From Brevundimonas diminuta 470-4 (GTDB lineage Bacteria > Pseudomonadota > Alphaproteobacteria > Caulobacterales > Caulobacteraceae), in the NCBI GenBank assembly GCA_000318405.1, contig KB291783.1:35586-73749 (forward strand): a stretch of 38,164 nt of DNA, given 5' to 3'. Shown here piece after piece: positions 27,132-35,361 of this stretch (position 1 is its first letter; each line of letters begins with the position of its first letter). The notes under the pieces are model-generated. The model ran no database searches. It saw only the letters and a list, made by a program, of their open reading frames with translations, and was not told where the DNA came from. A program made the position numbers and the translations under genes.

Positions 27132-27186
27132 GCGGCCTGATAGCCGTCCCTTTTCGGCGATGCAATAGGGCTTCGCACGCTTTTTC

Positions 27187-27211
27187 AAAAAAACGGCCCG
27201 TCGACCGGCCG
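27187..27211 (-). terminator. Intrinsic terminator between the tRNA-Glu copies
   Basis: On the minus strand CGGCC and GGCCG pair around an eight-base loop and are followed by seven T. It would end transcription of the upstream copy (27303-27377), so the two tRNA genes probably have separate promoters. Confidence 0.65.
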
Positions 27212-27278
27212 GCGCGGTTTCGCGCACGCTAAACAAGGCCGATGACGCGCGAAATAGCGGCGTCGAAACAGCTTGAAT

Positions 27279-27390
27279 TGTCGGGGGATATAAAACTCCG
27301 CGTGGCAGTCCCTAGGGGAATCGAACCCCTCTTTTCAGGTTGAAAACCTGACGTCCTAACCGATAGACGAAGGGACCGCTGCGCGGAGGA
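27279..27390. repeat. 112-base direct repeat, copy 2, containing tRNA-Glu
   Basis: Second copy of the repeat at 27020-27131, offset by 259 bases. The single difference, in the trailer side, removes a small GGAG/CTCC stem present in copy 1. Confidence 0.85.
27303..27377 (-). tRNA. tRNA-Glu (anticodon TTC), copy 2
   Basis: Identical in all 75 bases to the tRNA-Glu at 27044-27118, with the same leader and nearly the same trailer. Confidence 0.95.
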
Positions 27391-27492
27391 CCGTGTAGAT
27401 AGCCGCCGATTCCGCTTATGGCAAGCTCGACGAAGCGGATTTATGCGACTTTTTCAAAGACCTGCGTCGTTTCACGGCCAAGGCTGACGCTT

Positions 27493-29295
27493 TCAGACCA
27501 TGCGTGGATCGGCGACGTCCTCGATCTCGAACTGCACGCCGCGACGGCCGTTCCAGTCGTCGGCTTTCAGGCGACCCGCCAGGCTCAACCCGCCCTGCCC
27601 CGCCAGCAGCGCCTTGCCCGTCGGCAGATCGGCGCAACGCCAGGCGATGGCCCGCACCGAGGCGCCGTCGGGGCCGACCAAACGACACCGCACGTGGCCG
27701 CCGTTCAGGGCCACCGGTTCGCGCGCCTGCACGCCTTCCAGCGCGAACAGAGGCTCGGGGTTGGCGGGGCCATAGGGGGCCAGTTGCTCGAACGCATCGA
27801 ACAGATCGCGGGTGGCTGCGCGCGGGTCGATCAGGGCGTCGACCTCGACCCAGTCCTGGGCCACGGCCTCGACCCGTTCGGCCGACAGGTGGTCGTTGAG
27901 GAAGGCGCGCAGTTCGTCGATGCGGTCCGCCGCCACCGTCAGCCCCGCCGCCATGGCGTGGCCGCCGCCCGCGATCAGCAGGCCCTCATTCCAAGCCGCC
28001 TGAACCGCCCGGCCGAGATTCATACCGGACTGCGACCGGCCCGAGCCCTTGCCCACGCCGTTGATGGCGTCGACGCCGATGACGATGACCGGCTTCCTCC
28101 AGCGTTCACGCAGCCGCCCGGCGACGATCCCGACGACGCCGGGGTGCCAGTCTTCGCCCGAAACGACCACGGCGGCGCTGTCGTCGGCATGTGCGCCCGT
28201 CGCCTCGACGCGGCGGACGGCCTGTTCCGTGACCTCGGCCTCGACCTCGCGCCGGGCGAGGTTCAGGGCGTCCAGTTCCTGCGCCAGCATCCGCGCCTCG
28301 TCGGGGTCGTCGGTAGACAGCAGGCGCGCGCCCAGATCCGACTTGCCGATCCGACCGCCCGCATTGATGCGGGGCCCCAGAATAAAGCCCGCGTGGTTGC
28401 TTTTGGCCGGTCCCGGCTCGGCGCCCGCCGCGGCCAGCAGGGCGCGCAACCCCGGATTGCGCCAGTGCGACATCACCCCCAGCCCCAGACTGGTCAGGGC
28501 GCGATTGAAGCCGGTCAGGCCCGTCACGTCGCAGATGGCGCCCATGGCCGCCAGATCCAGCCACTGGCGGATGTCGGGCTCGGCCTTGCCCTCGAACAGG
28601 CCGCGCCCGCGCGCCTCTCGGTTCAGGGCGGCCAGCAGGACGAAGACCACCCCCGCCGCCGCCAGATTGCCCTGCCCCGAGCCGCAACCCGGCCGGTTCG
28701 GATTGACCACGGCGAGGCAGGCGGGCGGCTCTTCGCGCATCATGTGATGGTCGATGACCACGACCTTCAGCCCGATGGCCGCCGCATGGGCCACCGCCTC
28801 ATTGGCCGCCGCGCCGCAATCGACCGTGATGACCAGATCGGCGCCGCGCGCCTTCAGCGTGTCAAAGGCCCGCGCGCTGGGGCCGTAGCCTTCGGTCAGG
28901 CGATCGGGGACATAGATGGGAAGGTCCGCGCCCAGCGCCCGGAACCAGCGCACCAGCAGGGCCGCGCTGGAGGCTCCATCCACGTCGTAGTCGGCGAAGA
29001 CGTGAACGCTGGCCTGCACCTGCAAGGCGTCGATGATGGCGGCGGCGGCGGCGTCCATGTCCATGAAGCTGGACGGATCGGGAAACAGCGCCTTCAGCGT
29101 CGGCTTCAGGAAGTGGGCGCCCTGGTCCGCCGCCACGCCGCGCGCCGACAGGGCGCGGGCCATCACCTCGTCCAGCCCCAGCGCCTGCATATGGGCGCGG
29201 GTCGTCGCCGCTTCGGCCGGTCGCTGCCGCCACGCCCGCCCCGACAGAGAGCGGCTGACGCCCAGAAAGGCGGACGCGCCGTAACCGTCCGCCAT
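27493..29295 (-). CDS. recJ: Single-stranded-DNA-specific exonuclease RecJ
   Basis: A 600-residue DHH-family 5'-3' exonuclease. Motifs DYDVDG (102-107), TVDCG (157-161) and DHH (182-184) build the metal site, and GGGHAMAAG near residue 430 marks the DHHA1 domain. The OB-fold-like C-terminus follows. It resects DNA in recombinational repair and acts in mismatch and base-excision repair. The length is close to E. coli RecJ. It lies 183 bases after a lipoprotein gene on the same strand; that spacer holds no gene or structure I can support. Confidence 0.95.
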   Translation of the reverse strand: MADGYGASAFLGVSRSLSGRAWRQRPAEAATTRAHMQALGLDEVMARALSARGVAADQGAHFLKPTLKALFPDPSSFMDMDAAAAAIIDALQVQASVHVFADYDVDGASSAALLVRWFRALGADLPIYVPDRLTEGYGPSARAFDTLKARGADLVITVDCGAAANEAVAHAAAIGLKVVVIDHHMMREEPPACLAVVNPNRPGCGSGQGNLAAAGVVFVLLAALNREARGRGLFEGKAEPDIRQWLDLAAMGAICDVTGLTGFNRALTSLGLGVMSHWRNPGLRALLAAAGAEPGPAKSNHAGFILGPRINAGGRIGKSDLGARLLSTDDPDEARMLAQELDALNLARREVEAEVTEQAVRRVEATGAHADDSAAVVVSGEDWHPGVVGIVAGRLRERWRKPVIVIGVDAINGVGKGSGRSQSGMNLGRAVQAAWNEGLLIAGGGHAMAAGLTVAADRIDELRAFLNDHLSAERVEAVAQDWVEVDALIDPRAATRDLFDAFEQLAPYGPANPEPLFALEGVQAREPVALNGGHVRCRLVGPDGASVRAIAWRCADLPTGKALLAGQGGLSLAGRLKADDWNGRRGVQFEIEDVADPRMV

Positions 29296-29478
29296 CAGAA
29301 GGGCCGTCCGACGAAAGAAGCAGCGATGAAGAAAGAACGGGCCATGCGGACCTTTTGCAGCAGATTCGAGCGACGGCCCTGCGGCCTCAGCGTTCAGGAT
29401 CGCGGGATTCGAGGCTGGACGCGATCTGCGCGCCTCATGCCCCTTATATCGCAGCTGCGACCAAGGCGGTCGTGCGCC

Positions 29479-29955
29479 TCAGAAACGCGGGCGGTCGATA
29501 GGCGGCGGCGGGGTGGCGCGGCGGCGTAGTTCTTCGGCGTAGGCTTCGACTTCCTGAGCGGTCTTGATCGTCTGGGGCGACATCTGGCTGGCGTCGACAC
29601 GTCGGTTGATCTCGGCGAGGAAGGCGGCCGGATCGGTGTTCAGCGTCCAGTCAATACGGGCCATTTCGGCCGTCAGGGCGGCGCTGCGGCCTTGCAGGCG
29701 CCCCACGTCTGCGGCGATTTCAGTCGGCGCCGGCAAGGGCGTGCTGCTGCGCGGGAAATCGGCCCAGCGCGGATACTGACGATTCTCGTCCACCAGTTGC
29801 TGGATGCGAGGCGCCAGCGGCGAGGTCGGATCGGTCTTCGGCTCGAAAGCTCCGACGCAGCCGCCCAAAATCAGGGCCGAACCGAGGGTCGCCCCCCAAG
29901 CCGCCGTCCATCCCGTCTTTTTCAGCATAAGCGCGTTCATTTCCGACACTGACAT
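29479..29955 (-). CDS. Hypothetical lipoprotein
   Basis: A protein of up to 158 residues with a signal sequence ending at lipobox LGGC (Cys33 from the listed start), then a mostly helical domain with RIQQLVDENRQYPRWADFP, a heptad-like region (LQGRSAALTAEMARIDW) and a Pro-rich end. The start is uncertain: Met1, Met6 and Met10 are all possible, and no clear ribosome site decides. It probably sits in the cell envelope. I recognise no characterised family. It is upstream of recJ on the same strand. Confidence 0.65.
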   Translation of the reverse strand: MSVSEMNALMLKKTGWTAAWGATLGSALILGGCVGAFEPKTDPTSPLAPRIQQLVDENRQYPRWADFPRSSTPLPAPTEIAADVGRLQGRSAALTAEMARIDWTLNTDPAAFLAEINRRVDASQMSPQTIKTAQEVEAYAEELRRRATPPPPIDRPRF

Positions 29956-30016
29956 ATGCCATCATCGCGTCGGGAGGAAGGCGCGCGCATTCGCTCGTCC
30001 CCAACGGAGGTTCGCC

Positions 30017-31987
30017 ATGGCCAAGCGCCCGACCAAGGCCCCGCTCCAGCAGACAGCGCCCGCCGAGGCGCCCGCGCCGCGAAAGGCTGGCCGACCGACC
30101 TCAGCCAAGCCGCGCGCCAAAAAGGCCGCCGCACCGCCTGAACAGCCCCAACCCGCGCCCGCCCCGGAACCGACGCCGCAGGACGAAGCCCCCGCCTCCG
30201 CGCCCGACTTAATGGCCTTCAGCGCCGAACAGCGTCAGCAGTTGGAGACCCTGTCGCTGAACCTCGCCAAGGCGGCGATGATGGCCCAGACGGCGGTGGC
30301 CGAGGCGGCCCTGTCGCAGGCCGACCGCCCCGCCGCCCTGTCGCCCGACCCGTTCAACGTGGCCCCGGCCATGTCCTCGGTCATGACCAGCCTGGCCGCC
30401 CGGCCCGAAAAGCTTTTTCAGGCTCAGGCCGACCTGTTCGGCCGCTATATGGAGTTGTGGTCGACCACGACGCGCCGGGCGATGGGCGAGGCGGTCGACA
30501 CCCCCGCCCCGTCCGACAAGCGGTTCCGCGACCCCGCCTGGTCCGAAAACCCCATGTTCGACATGATGCGCCAGTCCTATCTGGCCACCTCGGACTGGAT
30601 GAACAGTCTGGTCGCCAGCGTCGAGGATGTGGACCCGCGCGCAAAGCGTCGGGCCGAGTTCTTCACCCGCCTGCTGACCGACGCCTTCTCGCCCGCCAAC
30701 TTCCTGGCGTCCAACCCCGTGGCGCTGAAGGCCCTTGCCGAGACGAGCGGCGAATCCCTGGTGCGCGGGATGCAGAACTTCGCCGCCGATCTGGAGCGCG
30801 GCGCCGGGTCGCTGAAGATCAGTCAGGCCGACTACGGCCGCTTTGTTCTGGGCGAGAACGTCGCCACGGCGCCGGGTCAGGTGGTCTGGCGCGACGAACT
30901 GTTCGAGCTGATCCAGTACGACGCCGCGACGGATCAGCAGCACGCCATTCCGCTGCTGATCTTCCCGCCGTGGATCAACAAATTCTACATCATGGACCTG
31001 CAGCCGGCGAACTCCCTGATCCGCTGGCTGAGCGCGCAGGGCTTTACCGTCTTCGTCTGCTCATGGGTCAACCCCGACCGCGACAAGGCTGAGTTCGGCC
31101 TCGACGACTATATGAAGAAGGGCGTCTATCGCGCCGTCGAGAAGACGCTGGAGCAGAGCGGCCAGAAGAACCTGAACGCCGTCGGCTACTGCATCGGCGG
31201 CACCATGTTGGGCGCCACACTGGCGCACATGGCGGCCAGGGGCGACGACCGCGTCGCCTCCGCCACCTTCTTCGCCGCCCAGCACGACTTCGCCGAGGCG
31301 GGCGATCTGCTGCTGTTCACCGACGAGCACTGGCTGGCCGAGATCGAGCGGCTGATGGACGAGGCGGGCGGCGTTCTGCCCGGCGCCACAATGGCCGACA
31401 CCTTCAACGCCTTACGCGCCAATGACCTGATCTGGTCCTTCTTCGTGTCCAACTATCTGATGGGCAAGGCGCCGCCCGCCTTCGACCTGCTGGCGTGGAA
31501 TGCCGATCAGACGCGGATGCCCAAACGGCTGCACCTGCAATACCTGCGACTGATGTATGGCCGTAACGCCCTGTCCAAGGGCGAGTTGGAGATCGACGGC
31601 GAACGCATCGACCTGTCGAAGGTCCGCATCCCCCTCTATTTCCAGGCCAGTCGCGAGGACCACATCGCGCCGATGAACTCGGTCTATCGCTCGGCGCGGC
31701 TGTTCGGTGGGCCAGTGACCTATACGCTGGCCGGATCGGGCCACATCGCCGGGGTCATCAACCCGCCCGCCGCCAACAAGTATCAGCACTGGGTCAACGC
31801 CGCCCTTCCCGAAACCCTCGAGGAATGGCAAGCGGGGGCGCAGCAACACCCCGGCAGCTGGTGGTCGCACTGGGCCGACTGGCTGGGCGCGAAGTCCGGC
31901 GAGAAGATCGCGGCGCGCGATCCCAAAGCCGGACCATTGAAGCCTATCGAACCGGCGCCCGGCGCCTATGTGAAAGTAAAGTCTTGA
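30017..31987 (+). CDS. phaC: Class I poly(3-hydroxyalkanoate) synthase PhaC
   Basis: A 656-residue polyester synthase. The lipase-like box GYCIGG places the catalytic Cys at 392, with Asp548 (SREDH) and His576 (GSGHIAG) completing the triad. The class I N-terminal domain (about 125-300) is present. It polymerises hydroxyacyl-CoA into storage granules. The first 60 residues are an Ala/Pro/Lys-rich extension with AT-hook-like KAGRPTSAKPRAKK, which makes it longer than the usual 560-600 residues. GGAGG before the ATG at 30017 decides the start over a longer open frame. phaA/phaB are not in the window. Confidence 0.94.
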   Translation: MAKRPTKAPLQQTAPAEAPAPRKAGRPTSAKPRAKKAAAPPEQPQPAPAPEPTPQDEAPASAPDLMAFSAEQRQQLETLSLNLAKAAMMAQTAVAEAALSQADRPAALSPDPFNVAPAMSSVMTSLAARPEKLFQAQADLFGRYMELWSTTTRRAMGEAVDTPAPSDKRFRDPAWSENPMFDMMRQSYLATSDWMNSLVASVEDVDPRAKRRAEFFTRLLTDAFSPANFLASNPVALKALAETSGESLVRGMQNFAADLERGAGSLKISQADYGRFVLGENVATAPGQVVWRDELFELIQYDAATDQQHAIPLLIFPPWINKFYIMDLQPANSLIRWLSAQGFTVFVCSWVNPDRDKAEFGLDDYMKKGVYRAVEKTLEQSGQKNLNAVGYCIGGTMLGATLAHMAARGDDRVASATFFAAQHDFAEAGDLLLFTDEHWLAEIERLMDEAGGVLPGATMADTFNALRANDLIWSFFVSNYLMGKAPPAFDLLAWNADQTRMPKRLHLQYLRLMYGRNALSKGELEIDGERIDLSKVRIPLYFQASREDHIAPMNSVYRSARLFGGPVTYTLAGSGHIAGVINPPAANKYQHWVNAALPETLEEWQAGAQQHPGSWWSHWADWLGAKSGEKIAARDPKAGPLKPIEPAPGAYVKVKS

Positions 31988-32361
31988 AGCGTATCGAGCC
32001 CAACCTGCTGCTGGCCGTCGCCACGGCCATTCCGCTGATCCTGCTGATCGCGACCGCGACCCTGTTCGGCGCGCCGGGCCAACTGGTGAAATATCTGGTG
32101 ATTGCGGTCATCGTGCCCGCCGCCTTCGTGCCGCTGAACGGCATGATGGCCCGGCGGATGGGAATGCAGCGTCCGCCGATGATCCATCCCCAGGCCGCCT
32201 CCACCGCCGTCTGGGCCAGCCTGTTTCCGGCGCTGATCATCCTGGCGGCGGGCGTGCCGCTGGTCTTCCCCGGACACGATTACGGCCTGCTGATCATCAT
32301 CGCCGCCGTCTTCTTCGGCGGAACGGTGGAGTCGGCGGTCAAGGCGGCGCGGGCGCGCTGA
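31984..32361 (+). CDS. Small four-helix membrane protein coupled to phaC
   Basis: A 125-residue protein with four hydrophobic helices (about 8-29, 37-58, 72-95, 100-118). The TTG start at 31984 overlaps the phaC stop by four bases (TTGA), a typical translational-coupling arrangement, and is the only sensible start; in-frame ATGs come only after the second helix. The partnership with phaC suggests a role linked to storage polymer or to the membrane under carbon excess, but that is inference from position. I do not recognise the family. Confidence 0.65.
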   Translation: MKRIEPNLLLAVATAIPLILLIATATLFGAPGQLVKYLVIAVIVPAAFVPLNGMMARRMGMQRPPMIHPQAASTAVWASLFPALIILAAGVPLVFPGHDYGLLIIIAAVFFGGTVESAVKAARAR

Positions 32362-32380
32362 TCGCGCGCCCTGATCGGCC

Positions 32381-33316
32381 TCACTTGAGGCCGGTCGCCT
32401 CGTCCAGACCCAGCATGATGTTGAGGTTCTGAACCGCCGCGCCCGAGGCGCCCTTGCCCAGATTGTCCAGCAGGGCGACCAGACGCGCCTGCTCGCCCCC
32501 GCGATCGCCGAAGACGTGCAGGCGCATACGGTTGGTGCCGTTCAGGCCCTCAGGCTCGATGCCGGTCATGGCCTCGGTCTCGTCGATCTCGGCGACCTCG
32601 ACGAAACGCTGCCCCTCATAGGCCTCGACCAGAGCGCCATGCAGCCGCTCAACCGAAGGCGTTTCCGGCAGGGCCGACAGGTGCAGCGGAACCTCGACCA
32701 ACATCCCCTGACGATAGTTCCCCACGGCGGGCGAGAACAACACCGGGCGCGACAGGCCCGCGTGCTTCGTCATTTCCGGCACATGCTTGTGCTTCAGCGT
32801 CAGGCCATAGGCGCGGAAGGCGGTTGAGGCACCCTCAGCCTCAAACTCGGCGATCATGGCCTTGCCGCCGCCGGAATAGCCGGACACCGCATTGATGGTG
32901 ACAGGCCAGTCGGCCGGGACCAGCCCCGCCTTCACCAACGGCCGCATCAGGCCGATGAAGCCCGTCGGATAGCAGCCGGGGTTGGACACCCGCGTCGAGG
33001 CGGCGATGGCCGCGCGCTGGTCCGCATCCATCTCGGCGAAGCCATAGGTCCAGCCGTCCGCCACGCGGTAGGCGGTCGAGGCATCGATGACCCGCACCTT
33101 GGGATTCTCGATCATCGATACGGCTTCCTTCGCCGCATCGTCAGGCAGGCATAGGATGACCGCATCGGCGCTGTTCAGCGCCTCGCGCCGCGCCTCGACA
33201 TCGCGTCGGCGGTCGCCCAGCAGCATCAGTTCCAGATCGCCGCGCGCCTCCAGACGCTCGCGGATCTCCAGCCCCGTGGTCCCGGCCTCGCCGTCGATGA
33301 AGATGGTGTGGGTCAT
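32381..33316 (-). CDS. argC: N-acetyl-gamma-glutamyl-phosphate reductase ArgC (type 2)
   Basis: A 311-residue arginine-biosynthesis enzyme of the short class. The nucleotide-binding start FIDGEAGTTGLEI, the active-site Cys115 in SNPGCYPTG, and the C-terminal catalytic His region (KHKHVPEMTKHAGL) are present. It reduces N-acetylglutamyl phosphate to the semialdehyde with NADPH. It lies downstream of rplM-rpsI on the same strand, a usual alphaproteobacterial order, but the rpsI terminator lies between them. Confidence 0.93.
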   Translation of the reverse strand: MTHTIFIDGEAGTTGLEIRERLEARGDLELMLLGDRRRDVEARREALNSADAVILCLPDDAAKEAVSMIENPKVRVIDASTAYRVADGWTYGFAEMDADQRAAIAASTRVSNPGCYPTGFIGLMRPLVKAGLVPADWPVTINAVSGYSGGGKAMIAEFEAEGASTAFRAYGLTLKHKHVPEMTKHAGLSRPVLFSPAVGNYRQGMLVEVPLHLSALPETPSVERLHGALVEAYEGQRFVEVAEIDETEAMTGIEPEGLNGTNRMRLHVFGDRGGEQARLVALLDNLGKGASGAAVQNLNIMLGLDEATGLK

Positions 33317-33362
33317 CTCGTGCTCCCGAAATGCCCCTTCCGTTGCGGGAAAAGGGCAAAAG

Positions 33363-33394
33363 AAAAAAGGCGCCTCGGGTTTCCCCGAAGCGCC
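33363..33394 (-). terminator. Intrinsic terminator of rplM-rpsI
   Basis: On the minus strand a GGCGC-T-TCGGG / CCCGA-G-GCGCC hairpin (one internal mismatch) runs into six T, 30 bases after the rpsI stop. Confidence 0.8.
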
Positions 33395-33423
33395 CTTTGT
33401 ATTCCCAGTCGCGGGTTCGCGAC

Positions 33424-33912
33424 TTAGCGCTTCGAGAACTGGAAGGACTTGCGCGCCTTGGCGCGGCCGTACTTCTTACGCTCGACGACGCGGCTGTCGC
33501 GGGTCAGGAAGCCGTGCGGCTTCAGAACCTTGCGCAGTTCCGGCTCGTAGTGGGTCAGGGCGTGCGACAGGCCGTGGCGGATGGCGCCGGCCTGGCCCGA
33601 CAGGCCCGAACCTTCGACGGTGCAGATCACGTCGTACTGGGTGGTGCGGTCCGAAACGGTCAGCGGCTGGGCGACCATCATCTGCAGCACGGGACGAGCG
33701 AAGTAAGCCGCCACGTCCTTGCCGTTGACGGTGATCTTGCCGGTGCCGCGCTTCACCCACACGCGGGCGATGGCGTTCTTGCGCTTGCCGGTCGAGTACG
33801 AGCGGCCCAGGGCGTCGATCTTCGGCTCGCGGACGATTTCCTCGGCGGCGGCAGTGCCCAGGCCCTTCAGGGCGTCAAAGCCGGCGGCGGTGTCTTGAGT
33901 CACGTCGGTCAT
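33424..33912 (-). CDS. rpsI: 30S ribosomal protein S9
   Basis: A 162-residue S9. The core starts near residue 36 ([24 protein letters not shown]) and contains [31 protein letters not shown] and the conserved C-terminus ending [17 protein letters not shown], which reaches the ribosomal P site. An acidic extension of about 35 residues precedes it, as in other alphaproteobacteria. The start lies two bases after the rplM stop, so the genes are coupled. Confidence 0.97.
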   Translation of the reverse strand: MTDVTQDTAAGFDALKGLGTAAAEEIVREPKIDALGRSYSTGKRKNAIARVWVKRGTGKITVNGKDVAAYFARPVLQMMVAQPLTVSDRTTQYDVICTVEGSGLSGQAGAIRHGLSHALTHYEPELRKVLKPHGFLTRDSRVVERKKYGRAKARKSFQFSKR

Positions 33913-33914
33913 GC

Positions 33915-34391
33915 TCAGGCGCTCCGGGTGTTCTTGGCCGAGATCGACTTGAAGTCGATGGTTTCGGGCTGTTGGGCTTCGTGTTCGTGCGCCGCGCCGG
34001 CGAACAGGCGCAGGTGGGTCATCTGCTTGCGAGCCAGCGGCGACTCCTTGGGCAGCATGCGCTCAACGGCCTTTTCAAGCACGCGCTCGGGGAAACGACC
34101 GCCCAGAACCTTCTCCGGGGTGGTTTCCTTGATGCCGCCCGGGTGGCCGGTGTGGCGATAGTAGACCTTGTCGGTGTTCTTCTTGCCGGTGAACACCACC
34201 TTGTCGACGTTGGTGACGACGACGTAGTCGCCGCAGTCAACATGCGGGGTGTAGGTCGGCAGGTGCTTGCCGCGCAGGCGGTTGGCGATGAAGGTCGCGA
34301 GGCGGCCCACCACGACGCCTTCGGCGTCGATGTGGATCCACTTCTTCTCGACCTCGGCCGGCTTCAGCGAAGCCGTAGTGCTCTTCAGCAT
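33915..34391 (-). CDS. rplM: 50S ribosomal protein L13
   Basis: A 158-residue L13: [46 protein letters not shown] at the N-terminus, then [27 protein letters not shown] and [14 protein letters not shown]. The ATG at 34391 is used because the family begins there; AGGA lies upstream. The open frame extends further 5' without support. First gene of the rplM-rpsI operon, with a sigma-70-like promoter about 60 bases upstream. Confidence 0.97.
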   Translation of the reverse strand: MLKSTTASLKPAEVEKKWIHIDAEGVVVGRLATFIANRLRGKHLPTYTPHVDCGDYVVVTNVDKVVFTGKKNTDKVYYRHTGHPGGIKETTPEKVLGGRFPERVLEKAVERMLPKESPLARKQMTHLRLFAGAAHEHEAQQPETIDFKSISAKNTRSA

Positions 34392-34452
34392 GATGAGGGT
34401 CCTGGAAGACGAAAAACGCGGCTCGATCCGGACGGATTGAGCGGAGGCCGTG

Positions 34453-34481
34453 CTGATAGAGGGTCCGCACGCAGAGGTCAA
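34453..34481 (-). promoter_or_regulatory. Probable housekeeping promoter of rplM-rpsI
   Basis: On the minus strand TTGACC (34481-34476), 17 bases, TATCAG (34458-34453), about 60 bases before the rplM ATG. An AT-rich inverted repeat lies directly upstream of the -35 box. Confidence 0.55.
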
Positions 34482-34494
34482 CGTCGCTTTCGAC

Positions 34495-34543
34495 ACCAAC
34501 AACATATCATGTCATTGAAAAATAAGCACTATTAGTTGTTGGT
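34495..34543. repeat. AT-rich inverted repeat upstream of the rplM promoter
   Basis: ACCAACAAC (34495-34503) and GTTGTTGGT (34535-34543) are perfect nine-base inverted repeats with a 31-base AT-rich spacer. The element lies between the divergent rplM and oxygenase-like genes, just upstream of the rplM -35 box. Confidence 0.6.
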
Positions 34544-34667
34544 ATTAAAATACCCGATCCATTTGGCGTAAATCACGCGGGCCAGGGGCGGGAAAACGCC
34601 GCGCCACCCTCTCCCTCGCGACGGTTTTCGTCTTCTCGCACGAATCCAGACGCGGTAATCGCGGGCC

Positions 34668-35279
34668 ATGCCCTCTCGCTCCCTCTTCCCGACCCAGGTG
34701 TATGACGCCACCCTCTCCTCGGCGCGCGGATGGAGCGAACTGCACGAGGAGTTGCTGGACCTGTGCCTGATCATGGCCGAAGAGGACGAGGCCGGGATCG
34801 AATGGTGCCGGGCCAACCACTATCCGGGCTATACCTCCTACGGCTCGATCAACGACCTGCCTCAGCGCTTTCCCGACTTCGCCGAACTGAAGAAGCTGCT
34901 GGACAGGCACGCCGCCGCCTTCGCCCGGAGCCTGCATTTCGACCTGGCGAAGAAGCTGCGACTCGACAATCTGTGGGTCAACGTCCTGATGCCTGGCGGC
35001 GGACATACCGGCCACATCCATCCCCACGCCGTGCTGTCCGGCACCCTTTATATCCACGTGCCCGACGGCGCCTCGTCGCTGAAGATCGAAGACCCGCGCC
35101 TGGCCATGATGATGGCCCGCCCCGGCCTGACCGCGGAGGCGAGCGAGGCGGAACAGCCCTTCGTCTATCTGAAGCCCGCGCCCGGCACGGTGCTGATGTG
35201 GGAAAGCTGGCTGCGTCACGAAGTGCCCGCCAACCGCGCCGAAGAACAGCGCATCTCCATAAGCTTCAACTACGCCTGA
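34668..35279 (+). CDS. 2OG-Fe(II) oxygenase-like protein (TIGR02466 type)
   Basis: A 203-residue protein with a double-stranded beta-helix pattern: GHIHPHAVLSGTLYIHVP (about 115-132, candidate iron ligands His116-His120), then WESWLRHEVPAN (His184) and RISISFNYA with Arg195 in the place that binds 2-oxoglutarate. This matches a family of putative oxygenases annotated as TIGR02466. The first metal ligand pair is HxH rather than the classic HxD, so activity is not certain. No ribosome site is evident before the ATG. Confidence 0.75.
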   Translation: MPSRSLFPTQVYDATLSSARGWSELHEELLDLCLIMAEEDEAGIEWCRANHYPGYTSYGSINDLPQRFPDFAELKKLLDRHAAAFARSLHFDLAKKLRLDNLWVNVLMPGGGHTGHIHPHAVLSGTLYIHVPDGASSLKIEDPRLAMMMARPGLTAEASEAEQPFVYLKPAPGTVLMWESWLRHEVPANRAEEQRISISFNYA

Positions 35280-35361
35280 ACATCGCGGGGCGCCGCCCTT
35301 CCCTCGCCGCATTTCGCCGAGAAACCTGCATCAACGGCAAAGCTCCAGAGGGGAGAACAGG

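Noticed and set aside
26943..27236. 97-residue minus-strand open frame across a tRNA-Glu gene
   Set aside because: It runs through the tRNA and its terminator region and has no ribosome site or recognisable domain.
29296..29478. Spacer between recJ and the hypothetical lipoprotein gene
   Set aside because: Short open frames here are shadows; no ribosome site, promoter or stable hairpin could be supported.
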